Source of the DNA: Pseudomonas asplenii
GTDB taxonomy: Bacteria; Pseudomonadota; Gammaproteobacteria; Pseudomonadales; Pseudomonadaceae
Direction: 5' to 3'
Assembly (NCBI RefSeq): GCF_001293465.1
Contig: NZ_JSYZ01000011.1
Coordinates: 186,001 to 250,000, forward strand
DNA length: 64,000 nt
Position numbers and translations under genes: made by a program. Below, in pieces: positions 9,570 through 17,161 of this stretch. Below the pieces are notes generated by a model that had not been told where the DNA came from, searched no databases, and was given only the letters and a program-made list of their open reading frames with translations. Each line of letters starts with the position of its first letter. Within the stretch, counting starts at the first letter, position 1.

Positions 9570-9587
9570 AAGCAGGGAGTGTGCCAA
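9570..9587 (-). promoter_or_regulatory. Sigma-54 (RpoN) promoter of nirBD
   Basis: The minus strand reads TTGGCAC-N6-TGCT: the -24 GG and -12 GC are separated by exactly 10 bases, as sigma-54 requires. The predicted transcription start, about 12 nt beyond the GC, falls just before hairpin P1, so the leader RNA begins with the antitermination element. RpoN with NtrC is the usual nitrogen-limitation switch; NtrC sites are not obvious in the short upstream region (9588-9719). Confidence 0.8.
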
Positions 9588-9719
9588 GTGCCGGTTTGTA
9601 CGGTTTACTCGGTCTTTGTCGGTATTTTCCGAATGAATTCGACCTGTGTTGGTGCGTTCCGCTTGGCGGCTGCCAGCTATGGGGGCGCCGCCGAGGGCTC
9701 TTTCACGGATGAATCCGGC

Positions 9720-12700
9720 TCAATACACATCCCGCACATAACGCTTGTCCGCCGCCAACGCCTGGACATAGGCCTGCGCCGCATCCGCATCCAACCCGCC
9801 ATGGGTGCATACCACCTGCCTGAGCGCCGCCTCCACATCCCGCGCCATGCGGCTGGCATCGCCGCACACATAGAACCCCGCACCTTCCTCCAGCCAGGCC
9901 CACAACTGTGCGCCTTGCTCGATCATCCGCTGCTGCACGTAGATCTTCTGCGCCTGGTCCCGGGAAAACGCGGTATCGAGCCGCTGCAGATGGCCCTGTT
10001 CACACCATGCCTGCAGTTCCTCGCGGTAGTAGAAGTCACTGGCGGCATGCTGCTCGCCGAAGAACAGCCAGTTCCTGCCCGTTGCGCCGATCGCCTGGCG
10101 CTCCTGCAGAAAGGCCCGGAACGGCGCGATGCCGGTACCCGGACCGACCATGATCATCGGCGCCGAAGGATCGGCTGGCGGGCGGAAGTTCGCCGATTTC
10201 TGCACGAAGATCGGCACATCCAGGCCCTCGGCGCGGTCGGCGAGGAACCCCGAACAGCAACCGGAACGCGCCTGCCCGGCGTGCTCGTAGCGGACAGTCG
10301 AAACCGTCAGGTGCACTTCGCCCGGATGTGCCTTGGGGCTCGAGGAAATCGAATACAGCCGCGGTTGCAGCGGTTTCAGGCAATCCACCAGTTCCTGCGC
10401 ACCCAGCTCGACCTGCAGCTCGCGCAGCAGATCCGCCGGTTGCCGGCCCCACAGCCAGTCCTTGAGCTCGGTCTTGTGTTCATCGGCCAGCAGGCGCTTG
10501 AGCTGGCTGCTGCCCGAGCGTTGAAAGACCCGTTGCAACAAGGCCGGACTGATCCGGCCGATCTCCAGATGGCGGCTCAGGGCGTCGACCAGCGGCATGG
10601 GCGTCTGGTCCTTGAGGAACACCACCGTCTCGGCGCTGCACGCGCTCAGGCAGCCACGCAGTTGTTCCACCTGTTCGGGGCAGTGGCTGGGCCAGACACC
10701 GAGGGCATCGCCGGCCTGGTAGTCGAGGCCGCTGTCAGCCAGGTCGAAGACGAACTGCCGGGTTTCCTTGCCCGCGTCGGGGCCGCTGAGCAGACGGTTG
10801 TGCTTGAGCCGGGCCAAAAACGGTTGCTGGCGGCTGTAACGTGGAGCACCGGCGAGCACCACGGGGTTGTCGGCAAGGGCCGAATCGAGCTGTTCCAACC
10901 AGGCGCTGGCCGGCTCCTGGTAGTCCGGCTCGCAGTCGACCCTGGCCGCCAGACGCTGGGCGCCGAGACTGTGCAGGCGCTCGTCGAGCTTGCGGCCGAA
11001 GCCGCAGAACTGATCGTAGCTGGAGTCACCGAAGGCCAGCACGGCAAAGCGCAGATGGGCCAGGCTCGGGGCATCGTCGGCTTCCAGCGCCTGCCACAGG
11101 CCATGGGCGTTGTCCGGCGGGTCGCCGTCACCGAAGGTGCTGGTCAGCAGCAGCGCACGGCCAGCCTGGCTCAGCTCCCGAGCCTGGATGCTGTCCATCG
11201 AGGCTAGGCGCACCCGATGGCCTTTCTCCCGCAGGCGCTCGGCGGCCGACTTGGCGAATGCTTCCACCGTACCGGTCTGGGACGACCAGAGCAGCAGCAC
11301 GGGCGGCTGTTCGTTCGTGACTGCCGGCAGCACCTGGGGCTGGGCCGGCTCCTGGCGGGCGAACAGACCGGCCAGGAGCCCTTCGAGAATCAGTCGGTTG
11401 GACGGTTGCAGCGGCGCATTCGCCGGCAGGGTCGGGACACCGGCTGCGGCCTGACTGTGGCCCAGTCCGAGCAGGAAGCCTTGCAGGTAAAGGTTTTCAT
11501 CGGGCGCCAGCTGGAGGCTGGGCGTGCTGTCGAGCCCGAGAATCCGGGCCAGGGCTTGGGTCTGCATCGTATACGCGGCCTCCGTGCGCAGGGGCAAGGG
11601 CTGTGGATCAGGCTTGGGCGAAGCGACCCGGTGCAGGGCCACGGCGCTGAACTTGAATTCCGGTTGCAGTGAGATCGGGTCCACGGCATCGCTGGTGACG
11701 GCGTTGATCGTCAGGTCGTCGCCGTAGACATCGTTCCAGTGGAAGGGCGCGAAGCAGTTGCCCGCTGCCACCCGCTCGCTGATCTGCGCCGGCAGCACGG
11801 CGCGTCCCCTTACGGAACGCACCTCGATGGCATCCTTCTCGGAGATACCCAGGCGCGCCGCATCGAACGGATTGATCTCGACGAAGGGGCCGGGATTGAG
11901 CCTGTTCAGCGCCGCGACCTTGCCGGTCTTGGTCAGGGTGTGCCACTGGTGCTGCAGGCGCCCGGTGTTGAGTACCCAGGGGAAGTGGTCGTCGGGTTGT
12001 TCGGCCGGCGGTTGCCAGGGCCGGGCGAAGAACCTTGCCCGGCCGCTGGCGGTGGGGAACAGCAGGCGCGGATGAGAGCCATCGGCAGCCGCTTGCGTGC
12101 CGTCGTTGAGGTAGCGGATCGGGTTGCGGTCCTGCTGCTGCCCGGGGCCGCAGGGCCACTGCTGGGGTGTCTGCTCCAGGCGCTGGTAACTGGCGCCGCG
12201 CAGGTCGTAACCGGTGCCGGGGTTCCAGGCGCGCTTGATCTCCTCGAACACTTGGGCGGCGCTGGTGTAGCCGAAGGCGTCGGCATAGCCCATTGCACAG
12301 GCCACCCGGGCGATGATCTGCCAGTCCGGCAGGGCCTGGCCGGGGGCGTCGACGGCCTTGCGCATCAGCGTCAGGTTGCGTTCGGAGTTGATCATCACCC
12401 CCTCGGCTTCGGCCCACAGGGCGGCCGGCAGGAGGATATCGGCGTAGCGGTTGGTTTCGGTGTCGAGAAAGGCGTCCTGGGCGATCACCAGTTCGGCGGC
12501 CTGGAGTCCGGCAATGACCCGTTGCCGATTGGGCGAGGATGCCACCGGATTGGTGCAGATGATCCAGCAGGCCTTGACCTTGCCGGCCTGCATGTCCTCG
12601 AACAGGGCGACGCTGCCGCCACCGACCCGCTGGCTTAGGCTGCCGCGGGGAATCTGCCAGAGGTCTTCGATGAACTCACGGTCGGCGGCCACCAGGGCCG

Positions 12701-13760
12701 AGCGCTGGCCTGGCAGGCCGGGGCCCATGTAGCCCATTTCCCGGCCGCCCATGGCGTTGGGTTGGCCGGTGAGGGAGAACGGCCCGCTGCCGGGACGGCA
12801 GATCGCCCCGGTGGCCAGGTGCAGGTTGCACAGGGCGTTGGTGTGCCAGGTGCCGTGAGTGCTCTGGTTCAGGCCCATGGTCCAGCAACTCATCCATTCG
12901 GCCGCCTCGCCGATCCATTGGGCGGCCTGACGGATCTGCGCCTCGGGCAGGCCGGTCAGGCTGGCGACCCGGGCCGGGTGGTAGTCTTCAAGAAACTCCG
13001 GCAATGCGTCCCAGCCCTCGGTGAAGCGGGCGATGAAATCGGCATCGGTGTGGCCGTTCTTCAGCAGCAGGTGCAGCAGGCCGTTGAGCAGGGCCAGGTC
13101 GCTGCCCGGCCTGATCTGCAGGAACAGGTCGGCCTTGTCGGCCGTGGCGTTGCGTCGCGGGTCGACCACGATCAGCCGGGCACCGGCCTTGAGCCGGTCC
13201 ATCAGGCGCAGGAACAGGATCGGGTGACAGTCGGCCATGTTCGCACCGATCACGAAAAACAGCTCGGCCTGGTCGAAGTCCTGATAGGAGCCCGGCGGCC
13301 CGTCGGCGCCCAGCGACAGCTTGTAGCCGGCGCCGGCGCTGGCCATGCACAGGCGTGAGTTGGACTCGATCAGATGAGTACGGACAAACCCCTTGGCCAG
13401 CTTGTTGATCAGGTACTGGGCCTCCAGCGACATCTGCCCGGAGACGTAGAAGGACAGGGCGTCGGGGCCGTGTTCGTCGAGGATCGCCTTGAGCCGGCGC
13501 GCGCTTTCGTCGATGGCCTGGTCCATGCCGACCTGGCCCGGGTCACGCTTGCGCTCGTGGCGCATGAACGCCTGGGCCATGCGTCCGGAGTGGGTGAGCG
13601 GCTGGGCGCAGGTACTGCCCTTGGTGCACAGGCGGCCGAAGTTGGTCGGGTGCTGCCTGTCGCCGCTGACCTTGATCACCTGGTTGTCGCGCACCTCCAT
13701 GACGATGCCACAGCCGACACCGCAATAGGGGCATACGCTGCGTACGCTGGTCTGGGTCAT
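9720..13760 (-). CDS. Assimilatory nitrate reductase fused to a CysJ-like flavoprotein reductase
   Basis: Reduces nitrate to nitrite in the cytoplasm, feeding NirBD. The 1346 residues comprise an N-terminal [4Fe-4S] motif (CPYCGVGC...GRLCTKGS), a molybdopterin guanine dinucleotide oxidoreductase body to about residue 790, a flavodoxin domain (SSQTGTVEAFA, FGDSSYDQFCG), then FAD/NADPH reductase motifs (RLYSISSS, GPGTGIAPFRAF, YVCGDASRMARDV) and the CysJ-type C-terminus KRYVRDVY. The fusion should let NADPH feed electrons directly without a separate NasC/NasB. The ATG at 13760 has GGAG upstream; a longer frame to 13865 runs through the leader terminator and is rejected. The gene has its own sigma-54 promoter and antitermination leader. 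Confidence 0.93.
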   Translation of the reverse strand: MTQTSVRSVCPYCGVGCGIVMEVRDNQVIKVSGDRQHPTNFGRLCTKGSTCAQPLTHSGRMAQAFMRHERKRDPGQVGMDQAIDESARRLKAILDEHGPDALSFYVSGQMSLEAQYLINKLAKGFVRTHLIESNSRLCMASAGAGYKLSLGADGPPGSYQDFDQAELFFVIGANMADCHPILFLRLMDRLKAGARLIVVDPRRNATADKADLFLQIRPGSDLALLNGLLHLLLKNGHTDADFIARFTEGWDALPEFLEDYHPARVASLTGLPEAQIRQAAQWIGEAAEWMSCWTMGLNQSTHGTWHTNALCNLHLATGAICRPGSGPFSLTGQPNAMGGREMGYMGPGLPGQRSALVAADREFIEDLWQIPRGSLSQRVGGGSVALFEDMQAGKVKACWIICTNPVASSPNRQRVIAGLQAAELVIAQDAFLDTETNRYADILLPAALWAEAEGVMINSERNLTLMRKAVDAPGQALPDWQIIARVACAMGYADAFGYTSAAQVFEEIKRAWNPGTGYDLRGASYQRLEQTPQQWPCGPGQQQDRNPIRYLNDGTQAAADGSHPRLLFPTASGRARFFARPWQPPAEQPDDHFPWVLNTGRLQHQWHTLTKTGKVAALNRLNPGPFVEINPFDAARLGISEKDAIEVRSVRGRAVLPAQISERVAAGNCFAPFHWNDVYGDDLTINAVTSDAVDPISLQPEFKFSAVALHRVASPKPDPQPLPLRTEAAYTMQTQALARILGLDSTPSLQLAPDENLYLQGFLLGLGHSQAAAGVPTLPANAPLQPSNRLILEGLLAGLFARQEPAQPQVLPAVTNEQPPVLLLWSSQTGTVEAFAKSAAERLREKGHRVRLASMDSIQARELSQAGRALLLTSTFGDGDPPDNAHGLWQALEADDAPSLAHLRFAVLAFGDSSYDQFCGFGRKLDERLHSLGAQRLAARVDCEPDYQEPASAWLEQLDSALADNPVVLAGAPRYSRQQPFLARLKHNRLLSGPDAGKETRQFVFDLADSGLDYQAGDALGVWPSHCPEQVEQLRGCLSACSAETVVFLKDQTPMPLVDALSRHLEIGRISPALLQRVFQRSGSSQLKRLLADEHKTELKDWLWGRQPADLLRELQVELGAQELVDCLKPLQPRLYSISSSPKAHPGEVHLTVSTVRYEHAGQARSGCCSGFLADRAEGLDVPIFVQKSANFRPPADPSAPMIMVGPGTGIAPFRAFLQERQAIGATGRNWLFFGEQHAASDFYYREELQAWCEQGHLQRLDTAFSRDQAQKIYVQQRMIEQGAQLWAWLEEGAGFYVCGDASRMARDVEAALRQVVCTHGGLDADAAQAYVQALAADKRYVRDVY

Positions 13761-13797
13761 GGTCTGTTGCTCCTGCCCGAGGAAATGATGCGTGCGG

Positions 13798-13852
13798 AAA
13801 ACAAAAAGGCGCTGTGTCGCTCTCCGTCGAAACGGGGCAACACGGCGCCTTT
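13798..13852 (-). terminator. Intrinsic terminator in the nitrate reductase leader (attenuator)
   Basis: On the minus strand AAAGGCGC pairs with GCGCCTTT, extended inward by GTGTTGC/GCGACAC and a CCGT-TTCG-ACGG tip, and is followed by TTTTTGTTTT. It lies about 45 nt before the start codon. Twelve bases of its 5' arm are shared with the P2 hairpin, so the two structures compete. Confidence 0.85.
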
Positions 13853-13882
13853 GTCGTGAGGTCAACCGCCTGCGTTGGCGGT
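13841..13882 (-). promoter_or_regulatory. ANTAR-type two-hexaloop antitermination element of the nitrate reductase gene
   Basis: P1 (13865-13882) is a perfect 6-bp stem ACCGCC/GGCGGT closing hexaloop AACGCA. P2 (13841-13858) is CACGAC/GCCGTG with one A-C mismatch, closing hexaloop AAAGGC. Both loops have A1 and G4. The six-base spacer and the overlap of P2 with the terminator match the canonical ANTAR architecture. The P2 loop is identical to that in the nirB leader, implying the same regulator for both transcripts. Confidence 0.82.
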
Positions 13883-13900
13883 CGTTGTTCCGGTTTTTTC

Positions 13901-13917
13901 TGCAAGCTTTGCGCCAA
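13901..13917 (-). promoter_or_regulatory. Sigma-54 (RpoN) promoter of the nitrate reductase gene
   Basis: The minus strand reads TTGGCGC-N5-TTGCA with GG and GC separated by exactly 10 bases. The predicted start point lies a few bases before P1, the same arrangement as at nirB. Confidence 0.8.
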
Positions 13918-13999
13918 TTTGTGCAAAACCTGCGGAGGCGGGGGCTGAGTCAATGGGGCCGTGCTTGTCTGAACGAGCGCTGTCGCCAGCAAAGCCGCT

Positions 14000-14019
14000 T
14001 GCACCGGTGCAACTGCACC
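14000..14019. promoter_or_regulatory. Possible NtrC-type activator site
   Basis: A cluster of half-sites TGCACC / GGTGCA / TGCACC about 90-100 bp upstream of the sigma-54 promoter. NtrC sites contain TGCACC and GGTGCA halves, but the usual spacing between halves is longer than the overlapping palindrome seen here, so this is tentative. Confidence 0.3.
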
Positions 14020-14037
14020 GCAGCTGTCATGGAATAC

Positions 14038-14061
14038 CTGGGGGAGCGGGCTTGCCCGTGA
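14038..14061. repeat. Degenerate Pseudomonas REP sequence
   Basis: GGGAGCGGGCTTGCCCGTGA resembles the common fluorescent-pseudomonad REP core (GGGCTTGCCCGCGA). It is a single copy with no inverted partner nearby, between the HPP gene and the nitrate reductase promoter. Confidence 0.5.
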
Positions 14062-14123
14062 ACGGCTCAGCCTGCACGGTCAATGACTGTGCATCGAGCC
14101 CCGTGCCCCAGCCTGGTGCAAAA

Positions 14124-14843
14124 TCAGGGCCTGGAGGCAAACACCTCGCCGATGCTGCGGCGCCTGGCCTGGGCCTCGCAAGCGCTGATCAACTGCTCCA
14201 GATCCTCGGCCGTCACATCGATGAACGCTTCCATCTGCGCCAGGGCCAGCTCCAGATCTTCACGGGTGATACCCAGGGGCTCGCCGGGGCGAGGAGGGTT
14301 GATAAAGGTCCTGGGCGGCTCGACATGCACCTTGGGGTAGCGCACCCGGGTCAGGTTGTTGTAGCCGATGGCAACCGCCAGCAGGCAGGTCGCCGCGAGC
14401 ATCACCGGCTCCACGACCCGCCAGCCCAGGGCGACGGTATCCGGGTCGGCGATCACCATCAGCAGGGCGAGGGCCCCCGCTGGCGGGTGCAGGCAACGCA
14501 ACAGGCACATGGCAAGCACCGCCAGGCACACCGCCAGACCGGCACTGCCCAGGCTGCGGTCGAGGAAATGCACCACCAGTATCGAGGCCAGGGTGGCGCA
14601 CATGTAACTGCCGATGAGTGACCAGGGCTGGGCGAGGGCGCCCGAGGAAACGGCGAACAGCAACACCGCCGACGCTCCCAATGGCCCGATCAGGTGCAGC
14701 GCCACCGGCAGCCCGAACAGCCGGGCACAGGCCCAGACACTGATCAGGGTGCCCAGGGCCACGCCAATGGCGGCACGGCTCCATTCGGTGGGGCGGGTAT
14801 TGAGCGAGGGCGGCAACAGACGGCGGGACCAGTGGGCAGGCAT
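14124..14843 (-). CDS. HPP-family integral membrane protein
   Basis: About 239 residues. Four to five hydrophobic segments occupy the first ~150 residues, with the family's name-giving motif in LHPPAGA, followed by a cytoplasmic C-terminal tail of ~75 residues. HPP proteins include nitrite transporters in cyanobacteria and plastids. Its position directly upstream of the nitrate reductase unit, on the same strand, makes a role in nitrite or nitrate handling plausible but unproven. The ATG at 14843 gives the usual family N-terminus; a GTG at 14870 is also in frame, and neither has a strong RBS. Confidence 0.8.
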   Translation of the reverse strand: MPAHWSRRLLPPSLNTRPTEWSRAAIGVALGTLISVWACARLFGLPVALHLIGPLGASAVLLFAVSSGALAQPWSLIGSYMCATLASILVVHFLDRSLGSAGLAVCLAVLAMCLLRCLHPPAGALALLMVIADPDTVALGWRVVEPVMLAATCLLAVAIGYNNLTRVRYPKVHVEPPRTFINPPRPGEPLGITREDLELALAQMEAFIDVTAEDLEQLISACEAQARRRSIGEVFASRP

Positions 14844-14874
14844 GTCGGGAACAATCCACTTCAAAGGCACGGGA

Positions 14875-14914
14875 CAAAAAAGAAGGGCTTGCGCGACTGG
14901 CGCAAAGCCCTTTC
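14875..14914 (-). terminator. Intrinsic terminator downstream of the MFS gene
   Basis: On the minus strand GAAAGGGCTTTGCGC pairs, with one bulge, with GCGCAAGCCCTTC and is followed by TTTTTT. It ends the MFS transcript about 90 nt after its stop and also sits just upstream of the HPP gene. No ANTAR-like hexaloops were found beside it. Confidence 0.8.
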
Positions 14915-14933
14915 AAGGTTCCTGAGTTGGGGG

Positions 14934-14962
14934 AAGGAACGGCACCAGTGTGCCGGTTCCTT
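14934..14962. repeat. Hairpin after the MFS gene
   Basis: AAGGAA + CGGCAC pairs with GTGCCG + TTCCTT with a single bulge, a strong stem in the 3' untranslated region just before the terminator. It may be an RNA-stabilising structure. Confidence 0.5.
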
Positions 14963-15001
14963 GAATCGCTGGCTAATTCATAATAATGAGCTTCAAGTGC
15001 A

Positions 15002-16174
15002 TTATTTTTGCAGTGAAGGGAGGCTGCGACCGGCCAGGTAGCACAGGCAGCCACCGACAGCGGTGAGGCCGCAGAGCGCGTAGAACATGCTGGGTGCAGG
15101 TGCGTTGATCAGCAGGTAGCCACAGATCACCGGGCTCATGGCGCCCCCCAGGGCCGCCAGGTTCTGCGCGCCCAGGTAGCTGCCGCGCAGGTGCTCGGGG
15201 GCGATGGTGTCGATGAACAGGTATTCGGCCGGGTAGATGATCATTTCCCCGAGGGTGAAGATGAACATGGCGATGCACCAGGACACCAGGTTGCCGGCCT
15301 GGCTGAAACCGATCAGGCCGATGATGAAGAAGGTGATGCCCATGCCCATCCAGTAGCGCAGTTGCTCGCGCTTGAGAAAACGGCCGATCTGGTACTGCAG
15401 CAGGATCACGCTGATGGCGTTGCAGGCCAGGATCGCCGACAGGGTCGTCAGGGCCTCCTGGCTGCTGTGGGTCACCAGCAGGTACTGGGACAGGTACAGG
15501 GTGTAGCGGCCATGGACGATGGTGTTGAGCAGGCAGCCGCCGGTGAACAGGATCAGCGTGCGGTCGCCGCGCAGGGTGCGCAGGGTATCGAGGAAGCTGA
15601 CCGGCTTGCCCGGTGAGTCCCCGCTGCGCGGAGCGATGCCGAACATCAGGAACATGCTCGCGAAGGCAATGCCGGCCGCGATCAGGAACGGTGCCTGCGG
15701 ATGGATCCCGGCAATCACCACGCCGAGCATGGGGCCGGTGGCATAGCCGACGTTGGTCAGGGTATAGCGCAGCGAGAACACCCTGGCCCGCTGGCCCATG
15801 GGCAGGTTCTCGCTGATGATCGCCTTGGAACCGATCAGGAACAGGGCCGAGGCGGCTTCGGTGATGACCAGGGTGAGGGTGGTCAGGTAGAGGTTCTGGG
15901 CGAAGGTCAGCAGGGTGAAGCCGACGGCGCTGGAGAGCATGGCCAGGATCAGCAACCGGCGCTTCTCCAGGCGATCGATGACATAGCCGCCATAGAGCGA
16001 CATCAGGGTGGCGATGAACACCGCGATACCCAGCAGCAGGCCGACGTCCTGCTGGTTCAGGCCCAGCTTGCGGCTGAGGAACAGGGTCAGCAGCGGGCTG
16101 GTGATGGCGCGGCTGACGACGATGGTCACGGAGCAGATCATCAACCGGCGGATGACGAGGGAGTAGGTGGCCAC
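15002..16174 (-). CDS. MFS transporter (MdtH-like)
   Basis: A 390-residue protein with about twelve hydrophobic segments and the MFS loop 2-3 signature in the form GGYVIDRLEKRR. The family covers drug exporters and small-solute uptake systems; the substrate is unknown. It is the last gene of a minus-strand run containing two deacetylases, an amino-acid type ABC importer and an ArgH paralogue, which suggests a role in uptake or export of the same compound. The start is a GTG preceded, at some distance, by AAGGA. Confidence 0.85.
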   Translation of the reverse strand: MATYSLVIRRLMICSVTIVVSRAITSPLLTLFLSRKLGLNQQDVGLLLGIAVFIATLMSLYGGYVIDRLEKRRLLILAMLSSAVGFTLLTFAQNLYLTTLTLVITEAASALFLIGSKAIISENLPMGQRARVFSLRYTLTNVGYATGPMLGVVIAGIHPQAPFLIAAGIAFASMFLMFGIAPRSGDSPGKPVSFLDTLRTLRGDRTLILFTGGCLLNTIVHGRYTLYLSQYLLVTHSSQEALTTLSAILACNAISVILLQYQIGRFLKREQLRYWMGMGITFFIIGLIGFSQAGNLVSWCIAMFIFTLGEMIIYPAEYLFIDTIAPEHLRGSYLGAQNLAALGGAMSPVICGYLLINAPAPSMFYALCGLTAVGGCLCYLAGRSLPSLQK

Positions 16175-16240
16175 TGGGGTGCTCGAGTCCTTGTTCTTGT
16201 GTGTTCGGCGAGTCGCTACGCCCGCGTCGCGGGCGTTCGC

Positions 16241-17161
16241 TCAGGGCAGGTAGGTCCGGTAGTGCCGCTCGTGGACCGCCGCCGGATGGTCCTCGGTCAG
16301 TGGCGCGGCAGTCTCTCGCCACCATTGCGCGACGTCCTCGGCGGTGGCGATCCACACGTCGTCATGTTCGCGGATGCCTTGCAGCAGCTCGCGCAGCATG
16401 CCGATGCGCCCGGGCGTGGCGATGATTTCCGGGTGCAGGCGCAGCACATAGCACAGGCCGAAACGGTGAAACCCGGCGAAGTCCATCTGCAGATTGCCCA
16501 GTGTGTGGCTGTAGGAGGCGATCCGCGATTGCGCCGGAGGGACGGCGGGGCTCAGGTTGAAGGCGAAATAGGGCTCGTCCTCCAGTTCGTAGTGCAGCGG
16601 CAACTCGATCAGCCCGGGCGCCGTCGGATGGGTGAACGGCAGGTCATCGCCACGCCATGAGGACGACCAGACGATGCCCTGGTCCCGCAGGGCCTCGGTA
16701 AAGCCTGGCTGCCAGTGACCGGCGGGAATGCGGAAGCCCCGCGGGCGTTGCCCGGTCAGGCTGGCCAGGCTTTCGCAGCCGCGGATCAGCGCGGCCTTCT
16801 GTTCGTCGAGGCTGAGCCGCTCATAGTCCTGGTGGCGGTAGCCGGCGCAGGCGATTTCATGGCCGCCAGCGAGGATCGCTCGGATATGCGCCGGGTTCTC
16901 TTCGGCGACGATGCCCGGAATGCACCAGCTGCTGGGCACCGCCAGCTCCTCGAACAGCGCAAGCAGCCGCTCGACCCCGCGCTGGGTGCCGTAGCGCCAC
17001 ACCGACAGGGTCTTGTCACGTCCGGCCACCTGCGGCGCCTGGGTGAGGATGCCGTGGATGTCGTTGTAGTCGACGGTGATCACCACCGCGCTGCGATAGG
17101 GCGCGGGCCAGGGGCTCTGAAACGGCGGCAGGGCGAGCGATTTGCGGATGAACTCAGCCAT
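16241..17161 (-). CDS. NodB-fold polysaccharide deacetylase family protein (paralogue B, incomplete metal site)
   Basis: A 306-residue cytosolic member of carbohydrate esterase family 4, of the shorter type that includes allantoinase PuuE and N-acyl hydrolases. Visible motifs are VDYNDIHG near the start, GFRIPAGHW, and LHPEI near the C-terminus. In the H-x3-H metal motif the first His is replaced by Ala (AGYRH), while the tandem paralogue keeps HGYKH. It may therefore be weakly active or work as a partner subunit. The start at 17161 follows a perfect AAGGAG and overlaps the end of paralogue A by 8 bp, so the two are coupled. Confidence 0.8.
   Translation of the reverse strand: MAEFIRKSLALPPFQSPWPAPYRSAVVITVDYNDIHGILTQAPQVAGRDKTLSVWRYGTQRGVERLLALFEELAVPSSWCIPGIVAEENPAHIRAILAGGHEIACAGYRHQDYERLSLDEQKAALIRGCESLASLTGQRPRGFRIPAGHWQPGFTEALRDQGIVWSSSWRGDDLPFTHPTAPGLIELPLHYELEDEPYFAFNLSPAVPPAQSRIASYSHTLGNLQMDFAGFHRFGLCYVLRLHPEIIATPGRIGMLRELLQGIREHDDVWIATAEDVAQWWRETAAPLTEDHPAAVHERHYRTYLP

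Noticed and set aside
9579..11207. A 542-residue plus-strand frame opposite the flavoprotein part of the nitrate reductase
   Set aside because: Antisense shadow; the minus strand carries intact flavodoxin and FAD/NADPH motifs.
14871..15001. A third ANTAR-type leader upstream of the HPP gene
   Set aside because: A terminator and a strong hairpin are present, but no pair of hexaloops with A1 and G4, and the terminator is better explained as the end of the MFS transcript.
14973..16355. A 460-residue minus-strand frame overlapping the MFS gene
   Set aside because: A Pro/Arg/Gly-rich frameshifted version of the MFS gene; the 390-residue frame has the membrane segments.
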